Notes under the pieces: model-generated
Databases searched by the model: none
Told to the model about the DNA's origin: nothing
The model's input: only the letters and a program-made list of their open reading frames with translations
Assembly: GCF_018398875.1 (NCBI RefSeq)
Contig: NZ_JAGWDK010000010.1
Span: 124,001-188,000 of the forward strand
Source: Bradyrhizobium sp. sGM-13
Lineage (GTDB): Bacteria; Pseudomonadota; Alphaproteobacteria; Rhizobiales; Xanthobacteraceae
Length of the DNA: 64,000 bases
Direction: 5' to 3'
Program-made: the position numbers and the translations under genes
Shown: piece after piece, positions 1 through 8,835 of the stretch
Layout of the letters: each line of letters starts with the position of its first letter
Numbering within the stretch: position 1 is the first letter of the stretch

Positions 1-493
1 TCACCAACAGCGACACCAGCGTCAGCAGCAGCACCATCGCCATCGAGGTCGCCGGCATTTCCGGCCGCTTGGTCGATTCCGCAAACAGCCAGGCCGCCAC
101 CACGACGAAGGCGGGCTTGGCGGATTCGGAAGCCTGGATGTTGACTCCGAGCAGCGTGATCCAGCGCCGCGATCCCTTCACCTCCGCACCGAAGACGAGC
201 GTCGCGACGATCAAGAGAACGCTCACCACGAACACCAATAGCGCAAGACGGCGGATCTGCCTGGGCGGCAGGAACGATACCCCAATCAGCACCAGGAGAG
301 ACGGTAGCAGGAACAGCATGTGCCGGCTGAAGAAGTGGAACGGATCAAGCCCGATCCGCGTCGCCACCGGCGGGCTCGCCGCCAACGACAGGATGACGCC
401 GCCCAGCATCAGCGCCATGATCGCGCCAAGCAGCAGCTTATCCACGGTCCACCACCAGTCCGAAAACGGGGTGCGTTGGTCACGGGCGAGCAT
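1..493 (-). CDS. ftsW: FtsW, lipid II polymerase of the divisome (5' part only)
   Basis: The first ~164 codons of FtsW, a SEDS-family peptidoglycan glycosyltransferase of the inner membrane; the rest lies beyond the left edge. The N-terminus begins MLARDQRTPFSDWWWTVDK and is followed by hydrophobic segments typical of SEDS proteins, including the RRWITLLG stretch near residue 105 (family G/S-x-R-R-W-I motif). The ATG at 491-493 is the first in-frame start after the insertion upstream. It is downstream of murD in the dcw order, but separated from it by about 2.7 kb of unrelated genes, so it may need its own promoter. Identification is by family features plus cluster position. Confidence 0.88.
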   Translation of the reverse strand, partial: MLARDQRTPFSDWWWTVDKLLLGAIMALMLGGVILSLAASPPVATRIGLDPFHFFSRHMLFLLPSLLVLIGVSFLPPRQIRRLALLVFVVSVLLIVATLVFGAEVKGSRRWITLLGVNIQASESAKPAFVVVAAWLFAESTKRPEMPATSMAMVLLLTLVSLLV

Positions 494-610
494 GGGCGTT
501 CCCAAAATGGCAGAGGTAACGCCCATTGGTGGGGCAGGATGGTTTATGGGGGGTTAATGGGACGGGTAACTTTTGAGAAATCCGGCAGCGCCACCCATCC
601 GACAGTCAAA

Positions 611-2047
611 TTACCTTGTCTCGGCCGCGATCAGCTCTTTGCCGTCCATGGTCGTGATCGTCAGCCGCACCTGTTCGCCGCCGGCGCCGAGAGGAAGCGC
701 AGCGGAAATGCGATTTCCGTTCTTCGGGTCGGCTTCCACGGCGTCGTTGAACAATATCGCATCGCCGCGCTTCAATGTTACGCGCAACGGCGTGGCCGGC
801 TCGATGCTGAAGAACTGAAGCTTCACATCTGGGGCCGCGGCCGAGAGATTGATCAGGATATTCTCGTTCGCATCCGTCACGTTGCTCATGCCGACGATCG
901 GGCTGTAGGTCTCCGTAACAGACACTTCGCTCCCTGCAGGAAGTTTGGCGCGGTGGAAGAACTGGTCCGACACGCCCGCCCACAATTCGACGTAAGGCCG
1001 CGCTTCGCTCGGGTCCTTGCGTGCGTCGGTTTCATTCGTGAACGACGGAAATCCCCACGTCCACATCTTCAAACCCCGCGTGACGGTATTGTCCGCGATG
1101 CGGATGATCCCCTCCTCGTTGTCGTGATTGATCACACCCCAGAAGTTTCCGCCCTGCATATCGGGCGCCGCGTACGCGATACCCATTGTCGGCCAGTTCT
1201 TGAAGTAGCGCAGTTTTTCGAAACGGCTCTTGCCTGGACCAAAGCTCTCATCACCTTCAGACAGGTTGGCCGACCAGGCAGGCGTGCTGTAGGCCTCGAT
1301 CGGCGCGATGATTTCGGCGCCGCCGGTCGTCTTGGGGTTCTTCGGGTCCGAGCCCGGTGCGAGTGTCGTGCACGTCCAGTACTCGTAATCGATCGCGTAG
1401 GGTTGCGGGTTCTTCAGCACCACGCGCGCATCAAGAGCGGCGCGGTCCGCTTTCAGCGTGACGTAGTAAGTCGCTTCGACACCCGTCGATCCCTTGAGAA
1501 ACTGCGTTGGCGCTGCCGAATACGCAAAATCATCCTTGAGCGACATCGATACCGTCACTTCGCCGGCACTCTCCTTCAAGACCTTAAAATTCCACGGCTT
1601 CAGCCATGCCTTGCCGTGCTCGGCATCGGGAAACGTCGGGAAGATGCCGCCATACACCATCAGCCAGTCGTAATAGAAATTGCTGGCGTTGATGCCGTAA
1701 GGCACGCCTACTTCGGTGCGATAAAGTTGTTCATGGCCAGTCGGCTTGTAAATGATGGAAAGAATACGTCCGCCATATTCAGGCAAGAGCGTTACCTTCA
1801 GATAACGATTCTCGATCACGTAGGTCTTGAACGTGCGATCGACGATGGTCTTCTTGTCGAGCGACCCGCTGACGAATCCGCTTTCCGCAGAGGTCGCGTA
1901 CTGGACGGTGCTCCACGAAATCGTCGACTCGCTGAGAGTCACACTGTCGGATATCGGCGACGCCGCATCCACGGCGGAATGAAACGAAGGCCGCCAATAG
2001 TGCAGCCGCGAAACGAACCCGGGTGCGTGCGGGAACACGAGTGCCAT
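611..2047 (-). CDS. DUF5107 domain protein, galactose-mutarotase-like fold; 5' end probably frameshifted
   Basis: 478 aa. From about residue 70 the protein reads like the DUF5107 family (galactose mutarotase-like beta-sandwich): YLKVTLLPEYGGRILSI, then NFYYDWLMVYGGIFPTFPDAEHGK, and a C-terminal beta domain. No enzymatic function can be assigned from sequence. The N-terminal ~25 residues in this frame do not look like a signal peptide. In another frame over 1975-2090 there is a basic stretch followed by RFAAALLAAFVSF, which does, and a single shift near 1980 would join it to the body of the protein. The native gene was therefore probably exported and starts upstream, for example at the ATG at 2085-2087. 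It lies between the toxin-like gene and ftsW. Base composition looks lower in GC than the mur genes, by eye. Confidence 0.75.
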   Translation of the reverse strand: MALVFPHAPGFVSRLHYWRPSFHSAVDAASPISDSVTLSESTISWSTVQYATSAESGFVSGSLDKKTIVDRTFKTYVIENRYLKVTLLPEYGGRILSIIYKPTGHEQLYRTEVGVPYGINASNFYYDWLMVYGGIFPTFPDAEHGKAWLKPWNFKVLKESAGEVTVSMSLKDDFAYSAAPTQFLKGSTGVEATYYVTLKADRAALDARVVLKNPQPYAIDYEYWTCTTLAPGSDPKNPKTTGGAEIIAPIEAYSTPAWSANLSEGDESFGPGKSRFEKLRYFKNWPTMGIAYAAPDMQGGNFWGVINHDNEEGIIRIADNTVTRGLKMWTWGFPSFTNETDARKDPSEARPYVELWAGVSDQFFHRAKLPAGSEVSVTETYSPIVGMSNVTDANENILINLSAAAPDVKLQFFSIEPATPLRVTLKRGDAILFNDAVEADPKNGNRISAALPLGAGGEQVRLTITTMDGKELIAAETR

Positions 2048-2122
2048 TTACGACGCTCTTCGAATGAGCAGGAGCGACCATCCAGTACGCCCGCGACAAT
2101 TTCGAAATTGCGGCATGCCGGC

Positions 2123-2788
2123 TCATTCAGCCGAGAGCAATCCCTTCAACATAGGCACCTCCGGCACGTCGGAAACCCGGTCTCGCGCCGCGCGAAGCAG
2201 ATCCTGATCGGCTTTAGGAAGGGACGGCAAATCACCGTCCTTAAAGAAACCCATAGCCCTGAGAGGAACTGCGGGATCTCGTCGGTAGTTTACCGCAAAC
2301 GCCCCCAACGCCTTTTCCAGCGAAACACCCGCGGAGAGCATTGCAGAAATGTCGCGATAATCCTTGGCTTCAGCGCGATCCAGAATCGCCTTCAGTTTGG
2401 TGGCAAGCAGGTCTTCGAGCGAGGCTACGAAAAGTACCGAATCCCGTGTTCGAAGCGGATCGTTGATCCGCCCAAGCGCGAGCCCGCCAAAGAAGGATAC
2501 CTTGACCGATCCGGACGACATCGGCACGTCCATGACCAGGGAATTTTTGTCTTCCTGGATCGTCCGTGCATTCCGGACAAATTGAAAACTTGTCTCGATA
2601 CGCGCTTTGTCCAAGGGTTCGGCCTTGAAGAAATCAAAATCGATCGAGACGCGATGACCCAAGTGGAGCGCAACGGCAGTGCCACCATACAACACGAATG
2701 ACAGATCGGGTGCCGGAGCCAGTTGAGGCCAGATTTCCTTCTGGGCCGACGGAAGGATTTCGATGCGAGGTTCAAACGGATCCGGCAT
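2123..2788 (-). CDS. AbiEii/AbiGii-type nucleotidyltransferase (toxin-like)
   Basis: 221 aa. The N-terminal third carries the nucleotidyltransferase signature of the AbiEii family: FVLYGGTAVALHLGHR (GG..A) followed by SIDFDFF (D-x-D metal ligands) at about residues 31-54. A further conserved block LEDLLATKLKAILDRAEAKDYRDI lies near residues 125-147; its Lys and the K-D-x-x-D are typical of the family. Members act as toxins of type IV-like pairs, modifying RNA or tRNA with nucleotides. It overlaps the upstream 108-aa gene by 17 bp, so the two are translationally coupled. Toxicity is inferred from family membership. It sits inside the dcw cluster between murD and ftsW. Confidence 0.82.
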   Translation of the reverse strand: MPDPFEPRIEILPSAQKEIWPQLAPAPDLSFVLYGGTAVALHLGHRVSIDFDFFKAEPLDKARIETSFQFVRNARTIQEDKNSLVMDVPMSSGSVKVSFFGGLALGRINDPLRTRDSVLFVASLEDLLATKLKAILDRAEAKDYRDISAMLSAGVSLEKALGAFAVNYRRDPAVPLRAMGFFKDGDLPSLPKADQDLLRAARDRVSDVPEVPMLKGLLSAE

Positions 2789-3098
2789 CGAACGATCTCA
2801 CCGGAGCGGCGTCGGGTATCCGGCGGCCGGTTGCGTGCATCAAGCGGCCACGCCAAAATTCCCATGACCGCTCATCGATCCATCCCGGCTGCGCCTGAAG
2901 CATCGTTTCGGCAAGTCGATCGTAGCCAACCACCTGCTCCAACCGCCTCACCTCCTCAAAACCCGCCAGGCTCATCGCCTGGGCGAGAATCCTGATATCC
3001 GAGCGGGGCTGAGGACCAACAGGCTCCCACCAAAAAAACTTCCTCTCCAGATCAGACAAGAATTCCTTGGGGAGGTCGCGGGTCGGTGAAGTTTCCAT
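2772..3098 (-). CDS. Small partner of the AbiEii-like gene, putative antitoxin (DUF6922-like pattern)
   Basis: 108 aa from the ATG at 3096-3098. A GTG at 3168-3170 that overlaps the murD stop would add 24 residues; neither start has a clear ribosome binding site. The protein has FFWW near residue 20, then a helical block LAQAMSLAGFEEVRRLEQVV, then WEFWRGRL. From memory this order (FW, long helix, NFW-type ending) matches the small DUF6922 proteins that precede nucleotidyltransferase toxin genes. It ends 17 bp inside the toxin-like gene. The antitoxin role is inferred from position and this resemblance only. Confidence 0.6.
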   Translation of the reverse strand: METSPTRDLPKEFLSDLERKFFWWEPVGPQPRSDIRILAQAMSLAGFEEVRRLEQVVGYDRLAETMLQAQPGWIDERSWEFWRGRLMHATGRRIPDAAPVRSFDAGSV

Positions 3099-3166
3099 GG
3101 CAGTAAGTTTAGCACGAGCCGCCAAACTAAGCCAGTCGGGCCCAAGTGGAGCCGACGGTTCGGCCC

Positions 3167-4567
3167 TCACACCACCGGCTTCACACCCGGCAGCGCGGTC
3201 ACCAGATCGCGGAACGCAGCGCCGCGGATTTCGAAATTGCGGTACTGGTCGAACGAGGCGCAGGCGGGGGACAATAGCACCACGGGATCGACGAGCCCTG
3301 ACGCTTCGGCGTCGCGAGCGGCGTTGGCCACTGCCACGTCGAGCGTCTCCGAAATCTCGTGTGGCACGCGCTCGCCCAGCGTTCCCGCAAACTCCTGCGC
3401 GGCTTCGCCGATCAGATAGGCTTTTCGGATGCGCGGAAAGTATTCGGTCAGCCCCGTAATGCCGCCCTGCTTCGGCTTGCCGCCGGCGATCCAGAAGATG
3501 TCAGAGAAGGACGACAGCGCATGCGCGGCGGCGTCGGCGTTGGTGCCCTTGGAGTCGTTAACGAACAGCACGTTGCCGCGGCGGCCGACCTGCTCCATGC
3601 GGTGCGCCAGCCCCGGAAAGCTGCGCAGACCGTTTTGCAGTGTATCGATGGAGATGCCCATCGCCAGCGCGCAGGCCGAAGCGCATGCCGCATTCTGCGC
3701 GTTGTGCAGGCCGCGCAGCGAACCGATGCCGCCCAGCCTTGCGATCTCGTTGCGCGCGCCGCCGGAGGCCTGCACGATGATCTCGCGCTCGACATAGACC
3801 CCGTCGGGCAAGGGATTCTTCACGGAGATCCGCACCACGCGCTTTCCCGCCTGGTCGAGCCGGTCGGCGATGTTGCGACACCAGATGTCGTCGACGCCGA
3901 CGATCGAGGTGCCCTGCGGCTGCACGCCGGCAACCAGCCGCGCCTTCACCGCGGCATAGTTTTCCAACGTGCCGTGGCGATCGATATGGTCTTCGCTGAC
4001 ATTGAGGAGAATGCCGACGGAGGGATCGAGCGAGGGCGCGAGGTCGATCTGGTACGACGACATTTCCACCACATGCACGCGTCCCATCCGCGGCGGCTCC
4101 AGCGAGAGGATCGCGGTGCCGATATTGCCGCCCATCTGGGTATCGTAGCCCGCGACATCAATCAGATGCGCGATCAGCGCCGTCGTGGTGGACTTGCCGT
4201 TGGTGCCGGTGATGGCGACGAAGGGCGCCTCGGGCGCGTGACGGCGGCGCTCCCGGCAAAACAGTTCGATGTCGCCGATCACCTCAATGCCGGCCTGCCG
4301 CGCCATCAGTACGGACCAATGCGGCGCCGGATGCGTCAGCGGCGCGCCGGGGGTGAGGACCAGGGCCGAGAAATTCGACCACGATACGGTGCGCAGATCG
4401 GCCGTGGTGAAACCGGCCTGCGCCGCCTTGGCGACATTGTCGGCGCTGTCGTCGCCCGCGATCACTTTCGCGCCGCCGGCCTTGAGCGCGTGGCAGCTCG
4501 CCAAGCCCGAACCGCCGAGGCCGAAGACGGCGACCGTCTTGCCTGCAAAAGAAGTGATGGGAATCAA
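3167..4567 (-). CDS. murD: UDP-N-acetylmuramoyl-L-alanine--D-glutamate ligase
   Basis: 466 aa, the usual length. Cytoplasmic Mur ligase that adds D-Glu to UDP-MurNAc-L-Ala. It has an N-terminal Rossmann domain (VAVFGLGGSGLA), the ATP loop AITGTNGKSTTTALIAHL at about residue 118-135, and late motifs VNDSKGTNADAAAHAL and LLSPACASFDQYRNFE. It follows mraY by 4 bp. Its TGA overlaps a possible GTG start of the next gene. In related dcw clusters murD is followed directly by ftsW; here the insertion at 494-3166 intervenes. Confidence 0.97.
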   Translation of the reverse strand: MIPITSFAGKTVAVFGLGGSGLASCHALKAGGAKVIAGDDSADNVAKAAQAGFTTADLRTVSWSNFSALVLTPGAPLTHPAPHWSVLMARQAGIEVIGDIELFCRERRRHAPEAPFVAITGTNGKSTTTALIAHLIDVAGYDTQMGGNIGTAILSLEPPRMGRVHVVEMSSYQIDLAPSLDPSVGILLNVSEDHIDRHGTLENYAAVKARLVAGVQPQGTSIVGVDDIWCRNIADRLDQAGKRVVRISVKNPLPDGVYVEREIIVQASGGARNEIARLGGIGSLRGLHNAQNAACASACALAMGISIDTLQNGLRSFPGLAHRMEQVGRRGNVLFVNDSKGTNADAAAHALSSFSDIFWIAGGKPKQGGITGLTEYFPRIRKAYLIGEAAQEFAGTLGERVPHEISETLDVAVANAARDAEASGLVDPVVLLSPACASFDQYRNFEIRGAAFRDLVTALPGVKPVV

Positions 4568-4571
4568 GCTA

Positions 4572-5678
4572 TCACCGCAGCTTTAGCGTTGAGAGGCCGG
4601 CCAGCGCCAGCATCACCGAGATGATCCAGAACCGGATCACGATCTGCGGTTCGGTCCAGCCCTTCTGCTCGAAATGATGATGTAGTGGCGCCATCCGGAA
4701 CACGCGTTTTCCGGTCAGCTTGAACGAGGTCACCTGCACGATCACGGAGACGGCCTCCAGCACGAACAATCCGCCAATCACGGCGAGCACGATCTCGTGC
4801 TTCACCGCGACCGCGGTCGCGCCGAGCATGCCGCCGAGCGCGAGCGAGCCGGTGTCGCCCATGAAGATCGAGGCCGGTGGCGCGTTGAACCAGAGGAAGC
4901 CGAGGCCGGCGCCAAGCACCGCGCCGCACAGCACCGCGAGCTCGCCGGTGCCGGCGACGTAGCGGATCTGCAGATAATCGGAGAACACCGCATTGCCGGT
5001 CAGATACGAGATCATGCCGAAACTGGCGGCGGCGATCATGACGGGCACGATCGCAAGCCCGTCAAGGCCGTCGGTCAGGTTCACCGCGTTGCCGGCGCCG
5101 ACAATGACGAAGGCGCCGAAGATCACGAAGAACCAGCCGAAATTGATCGCGACATCCTTCAGGAAGGGCACTGCGAGCGAGGTCGATGTCGCATCGCGGC
5201 CGAGCCGCACCAGCGCGTAGCAGGCCGCGAGCGCAATCACCGCTTCGATCAAAAGCCGCAGCTTGCCGGCAAAGCCGCTATGGCTCTGTTTGGTCACCTT
5301 CAGATAGTCGTCGTAAAATCCGACGAAGCCGAAGCCGAGCGTCACCGCGAGCACGATCCAGACATAGGGGTTGAGCGGATTGGCCCACAAGAGCGTCGCC
5401 ACCACGAGGCCCGACAGGATCATCAGCCCGCCCATCGTCGGCGTGCCCTTCTTGGAGATCAGATGCGACTGCGGGCCGTCGGTGCGGATCGGCTGGCCCT
5501 TGCCCTGCCTGAGCCGCAAATGATCGATGATCCAAGGCCCGAACAGGAATACGAACAGCGCGCCCGTCACCATCGCCCCGCCGGTGCGGAAGGTGATGTA
5601 GCGAAACACGTTGAAGAAGCCGCGGAAGATGCCAAAACCGGGAACAGTATTGGAAAGCTCGATCAGCCAGTAAAACAT
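4572..5678 (-). CDS. mraY: Phospho-N-acetylmuramoyl-pentapeptide transferase
   Basis: 368 aa inner-membrane protein that transfers phospho-MurNAc-pentapeptide to undecaprenyl phosphate, giving lipid I. Family motifs are all visible: FYDDYLKVTKQ near residue 121, NAVNLTDGLDGLA near residue 190 and the cytoplasmic PLHHHFEQKGW near residue 330. About ten hydrophobic segments are present. It is 157 bp downstream of murF and 4 bp upstream of murD. Confidence 0.97.
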   Translation of the reverse strand: MFYWLIELSNTVPGFGIFRGFFNVFRYITFRTGGAMVTGALFVFLFGPWIIDHLRLRQGKGQPIRTDGPQSHLISKKGTPTMGGLMILSGLVVATLLWANPLNPYVWIVLAVTLGFGFVGFYDDYLKVTKQSHSGFAGKLRLLIEAVIALAACYALVRLGRDATSTSLAVPFLKDVAINFGWFFVIFGAFVIVGAGNAVNLTDGLDGLAIVPVMIAAASFGMISYLTGNAVFSDYLQIRYVAGTGELAVLCGAVLGAGLGFLWFNAPPASIFMGDTGSLALGGMLGATAVAVKHEIVLAVIGGLFVLEAVSVIVQVTSFKLTGKRVFRMAPLHHHFEQKGWTEPQIVIRFWIISVMLALAGLSTLKLR

Positions 5679-5835
5679 TCAGGTAGGCCCTATCACGCGG
5701 CTTGGTTGCGCCGTCTTTAGCGGGAAGCGCTCCGGAAACGCCTTGATAATCGTTTTCATCCTCAAACCAAGCAAATCTTGGTCAAGCATAAGGTATTGAC
5801 GAATCGCCTCTCGCGGAAGCAACGAGCGCGCCAAT

Positions 5836-7218
5836 TTACGCTTTTGCCTGCAAGGCAGCCAGCAGCCTGGGCACAAACTTGTTCACCCAGAACATTTTTT
5901 TGCTGCCCTTGACCACCACCACGTCCCCGTCCCGCAGCAATGCGGCGATTTGTTGGGGATCGAGCGTCGTCGGATCTTCGTGCCAGCCAAGCGCCCGCTC
6001 TGCCGGCACGAGGTCGTATAGATGGCGCATCAATGGGCCGACGCAGTAGATGCCGTCGAGGCCCGGCAGGTCCTTCGCGAGTTTCTCGTGATACGCCGGC
6101 GCATCGGCGCCCAATTCCAGCATGTCGCCGAGAATGGCAACACGCCGGCCTGATGTCACCGGCCGCGCCTTCAGGCTGCCGAGCGCGGCCACCATACTGG
6201 CCGGATTGCCATTGAAACTGTCGTCGATCACGGTCACGCCGTGGACCTTCTGCTCCACGCCGCGGCCGGTCATGATGCCGACATCGCCGAGTTCCTTCGC
6301 CAGCGCCACCGGATCGAGCCCCGCGGCATGGATCGACGCCAGCGCGGCCAACGCGTTCTGCAGACGATGCGGCGCACCGGGCGTCAGGCCGAATTCGATC
6401 CGGCTGCCGTTCACCTGCGCAGCGACGTTCCAGCTCTCGCCTTCCGGCGTATGCCTCAATGCGTGAATATCCGAACCTTCGCCGAAGCGAACGACCTTGC
6501 CGTTCCATTCCGGCGCCGCGACATCTTCAGGCAATACCAGCACGCCATCTTTCGGCAGGCCCTGCGCGATGCTCACCTTCTCGCGCCGGATCGCCTCCAG
6601 GCTGCCGAGCTTTTCCAGATGCACCGGCTGCACGTTCACCACCAGCGCGACCGTCGGTTTTGTCAGCTCGCTCAGCCGCGCGATCTCGCCGGTCTGGTTC
6701 ATGCCCATCTCGACCACCCACACGCTCGCTCGCGGGCTGGCATTGCACAGCGTCAGCGGCACGCCCCAAAAATTGTTGAAACTGCTCGGGCTCGCGTAGG
6801 CGGCAGGATAGGCAGCGAGGAATTCCTTGGTGCTGGTCTTGCCGGCGCTGCCGGTGAGCCCGATCACCGGACCGGCAAAGCGCGCCCGCGCCGCGCGCGC
6901 CAGCGCCCACAGGCCATCGATCAGCGTATCCTTGACGATCAACTGCGGAACGCGGACGCCGTCGACGGCGTGTGGAACGATCATCGCCACCGCGCCGGCC
7001 GCCTCGGCCTTGCCGGCGAATTCCCAGCCGTCGCGCGCGCTGGCGAAACTGGAGATGAAGCCGCCGCTCGGCGTGCCGCTCAATGCCACGAACAGGCTTC
7101 CGGGCTTCACCAGCCGGCTGTCCTGCGTGACGAAATCAGTCGGCGTGTCCGGATATTCGCCCGACAGCCCCAGCGCGCGCGCAACCTCGGCAACCGTCCA
7201 CAATGGTGTCGCGCTCAT
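5836..7218 (-). CDS. murF: UDP-N-acetylmuramoyl-tripeptide--D-alanyl-D-alanine ligase
   Basis: 460 aa Mur ligase that adds D-Ala-D-Ala to the UDP-MurNAc tripeptide. The ATP loop GLTGSAGKTSTKEFLAA is at about residues 120-136, followed by SFNNFWGVPLTLCN and VVEMGMNQTGEIARL. VIDDSFNGNPASM marks the C-terminal region. Its ATG overlaps the murE stop codon (ATGA), which points to translational coupling. Confidence 0.96.
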   Translation of the reverse strand: MSATPLWTVAEVARALGLSGEYPDTPTDFVTQDSRLVKPGSLFVALSGTPSGGFISSFASARDGWEFAGKAEAAGAVAMIVPHAVDGVRVPQLIVKDTLIDGLWALARAARARFAGPVIGLTGSAGKTSTKEFLAAYPAAYASPSSFNNFWGVPLTLCNASPRASVWVVEMGMNQTGEIARLSELTKPTVALVVNVQPVHLEKLGSLEAIRREKVSIAQGLPKDGVLVLPEDVAAPEWNGKVVRFGEGSDIHALRHTPEGESWNVAAQVNGSRIEFGLTPGAPHRLQNALAALASIHAAGLDPVALAKELGDVGIMTGRGVEQKVHGVTVIDDSFNGNPASMVAALGSLKARPVTSGRRVAILGDMLELGADAPAYHEKLAKDLPGLDGIYCVGPLMRHLYDLVPAERALGWHEDPTTLDPQQIAALLRDGDVVVVKGSKKMFWVNKFVPRLLAALQAKA

Positions 7219-8672
7219 GCCATCCTCGCTGCGAGCGCGGCCGCCACCGCCTCGTGATCGCTGAATGGCAAAACCTTGTCGCCGACGATCTGGCCGGTCT
7301 CGTGCCCCTTGCCGGCGATCAGCAATGCATCGCCAGGCTGTAGCGCCGCGATCCCTGCCCGGATCGCTTCCGCGCGATCGCCGATGTCGGTTGCGCCCTT
7401 CGCCGCAGCCAGAATGGCGGCGCGGATTGCAGCCGGATTTTCGCTACGCGGATTATCGTCGGTAACGATGACCTGATCGGCATTCTCGGCCGCAATCGCG
7501 CCCATGATGGGACGCTTGCCGGCGTCGCGGTCGCCGCCGGCGCCGAAGATGACGACAAGCTTGCGCTTCGCGTAAGGCCGCAGCGCCTGCAGCGCCTTGG
7601 CCAGCGCATCCGGCTTGTGCGCGTAATCGACGAAGATCGGCGCACCATTGTGCTCGCCGACCCGCTCCAGCCGGCCCTTGGCGCCTTCGAGATGCTCGAG
7701 CGCGTCGAACACCGCGGCCGGGTCGCTGCCGGTGCCGACCGAAAGTCCTGCGGCGACCAGGGCGTTCTCGATCTGGAATTCGCCGACCAGCGGCAGCTTG
7801 ACCGTGTAGTTGCGCCCGCGGTGTTCGAGCGCGAGATCTTGCGCAAATCCTTCGACGGTGACGCCGACAAGGCGGATGCCTTCGCCCGCGCCATCTGCGT
7901 TGCCGCCGACGGCAATGATCCGCAAACCCCGCGCCTGCGCCGCCTCGATCACTTGCTGCGAACAATCATGATCGGCCGAAATCACGGCCGCGCCATCCGG
8001 CACGACGAGATCGCGGAACAGTCGCAGTTTCGCGGCGAGGTAATGCGCCTCGTACGGATGGTAGTCCATATGGTCGCGCGAGAGATTGGTGAAGCCGCCG
8101 GCGGCGATGCGCACGCCGTCGAGCCGGAACTGGTCGAGCCCGTGCGAGGAGGCCTCGAAAGCCAGATGCGTCACGCCGTCGCCCGCGATCTCGTCGAGTT
8201 GCCTGTGCAGCGCGATCGGATCCGGCGTCGTCAGCGAGCCGTAGACCGTGCGCTTTTGCGACACCAGACCGATGGTGCCGATGCTAGCGGACGCATGACC
8301 GAGCCGTTCCCAGATCTGGCGCGTGAACGCCGCGACCGAGGTCTTGCCGCTGGTCCCGGTCACCGCCGCGATGGTCGCCGGCTGACGCGGATAAAATCTC
8401 GCCGCCGCCAGCGCCAGCGCGCGGCGCGGGTTCGGCGTGACGACAAAGGGAACGCGAGCGTGCGAAGAGACACGCTCGCCGGCGATCGCTACCGCGCCCG
8501 CCTTGACCGCGGAATCAATGAAGCGCGCGCCGTCGGTTTTGGTCCCCGCGAGCGCGAAGAACAGATCACCGGGCTTCACCGCGCGGCTGTCGGCGCTAAG
8601 GCCTTTCACATCGACAGCTTCCGCCTGCGGCTCGATCGCAGCGTCATCGCTGAAGAGGTCGCGAAGTTTCAT
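7215..8672 (-). CDS. murE: UDP-N-acetylmuramoyl-tripeptide synthetase (meso-diaminopimelate type)
   Basis: 485 aa Mur ligase. The ATP loop VTGTSGKTSVAAF lies at about residues 104-116. The DDNPRSENPAAI motif near residue 408 contains DNPR, which in this family marks use of meso-diaminopimelate rather than lysine. VNYAHKPDAL-type sequence (here VDYAHKPDALAKAL) and GKGHETGQIV near the C-terminus are also standard. It is separated from ftsI by 163 bp that carry a palindromic repeat. Confidence 0.97.
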   Translation of the reverse strand: MKLRDLFSDDAAIEPQAEAVDVKGLSADSRAVKPGDLFFALAGTKTDGARFIDSAVKAGAVAIAGERVSSHARVPFVVTPNPRRALALAAARFYPRQPATIAAVTGTSGKTSVAAFTRQIWERLGHASASIGTIGLVSQKRTVYGSLTTPDPIALHRQLDEIAGDGVTHLAFEASSHGLDQFRLDGVRIAAGGFTNLSRDHMDYHPYEAHYLAAKLRLFRDLVVPDGAAVISADHDCSQQVIEAAQARGLRIIAVGGNADGAGEGIRLVGVTVEGFAQDLALEHRGRNYTVKLPLVGEFQIENALVAAGLSVGTGSDPAAVFDALEHLEGAKGRLERVGEHNGAPIFVDYAHKPDALAKALQALRPYAKRKLVVIFGAGGDRDAGKRPIMGAIAAENADQVIVTDDNPRSENPAAIRAAILAAAKGATDIGDRAEAIRAGIAALQPGDALLIAGKGHETGQIVGDKVLPFSDHEAVAAALAARMA

Positions 8673-8708
8673 CTTGTTCCAGTCCGGCCCGGCGCAGTTT
8701 GGCGCGCG

Positions 8709-8826
8709 TGGATCATGATCCGATTTGGATCATGATCCATCTCTATTTTGGGAGCATGATCTCCGCGCAAACGCTTCGCGTTTATCGCGAGGGAAAACCG
8801 GTCTCCACTTTTCCGGATCATGCTCC
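8709..8826. repeat. Dispersed palindromic repeat between murE and ftsI
   Basis: Two inverted-repeat units. The first, 8709-8739, is a near-perfect palindrome built on TGGATCATGATCC. The second, 8751-8826, has ends GGAGCATGATC and GATCATGCTCC around a core containing CGCAAACGCTTCGCG and CCGGTCTCCACTTTTCC. This second sequence is recognised from memory as an abundant Bradyrhizobium/Rhizobium palindromic element. As RNA it would form strong hairpins inside the dcw transcript. Confidence 0.85.
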
Positions 8827-8835
8827 TCCTACGCC

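Noticed and set aside
320..2701. Long plus-strand open frame (793 codons) over the DUF5107 and toxin-like genes
   Set aside because: Arg/His-rich composition typical of antisense to GC-rich genes; no ribosome binding site or domain; the minus-strand genes are recognisable.
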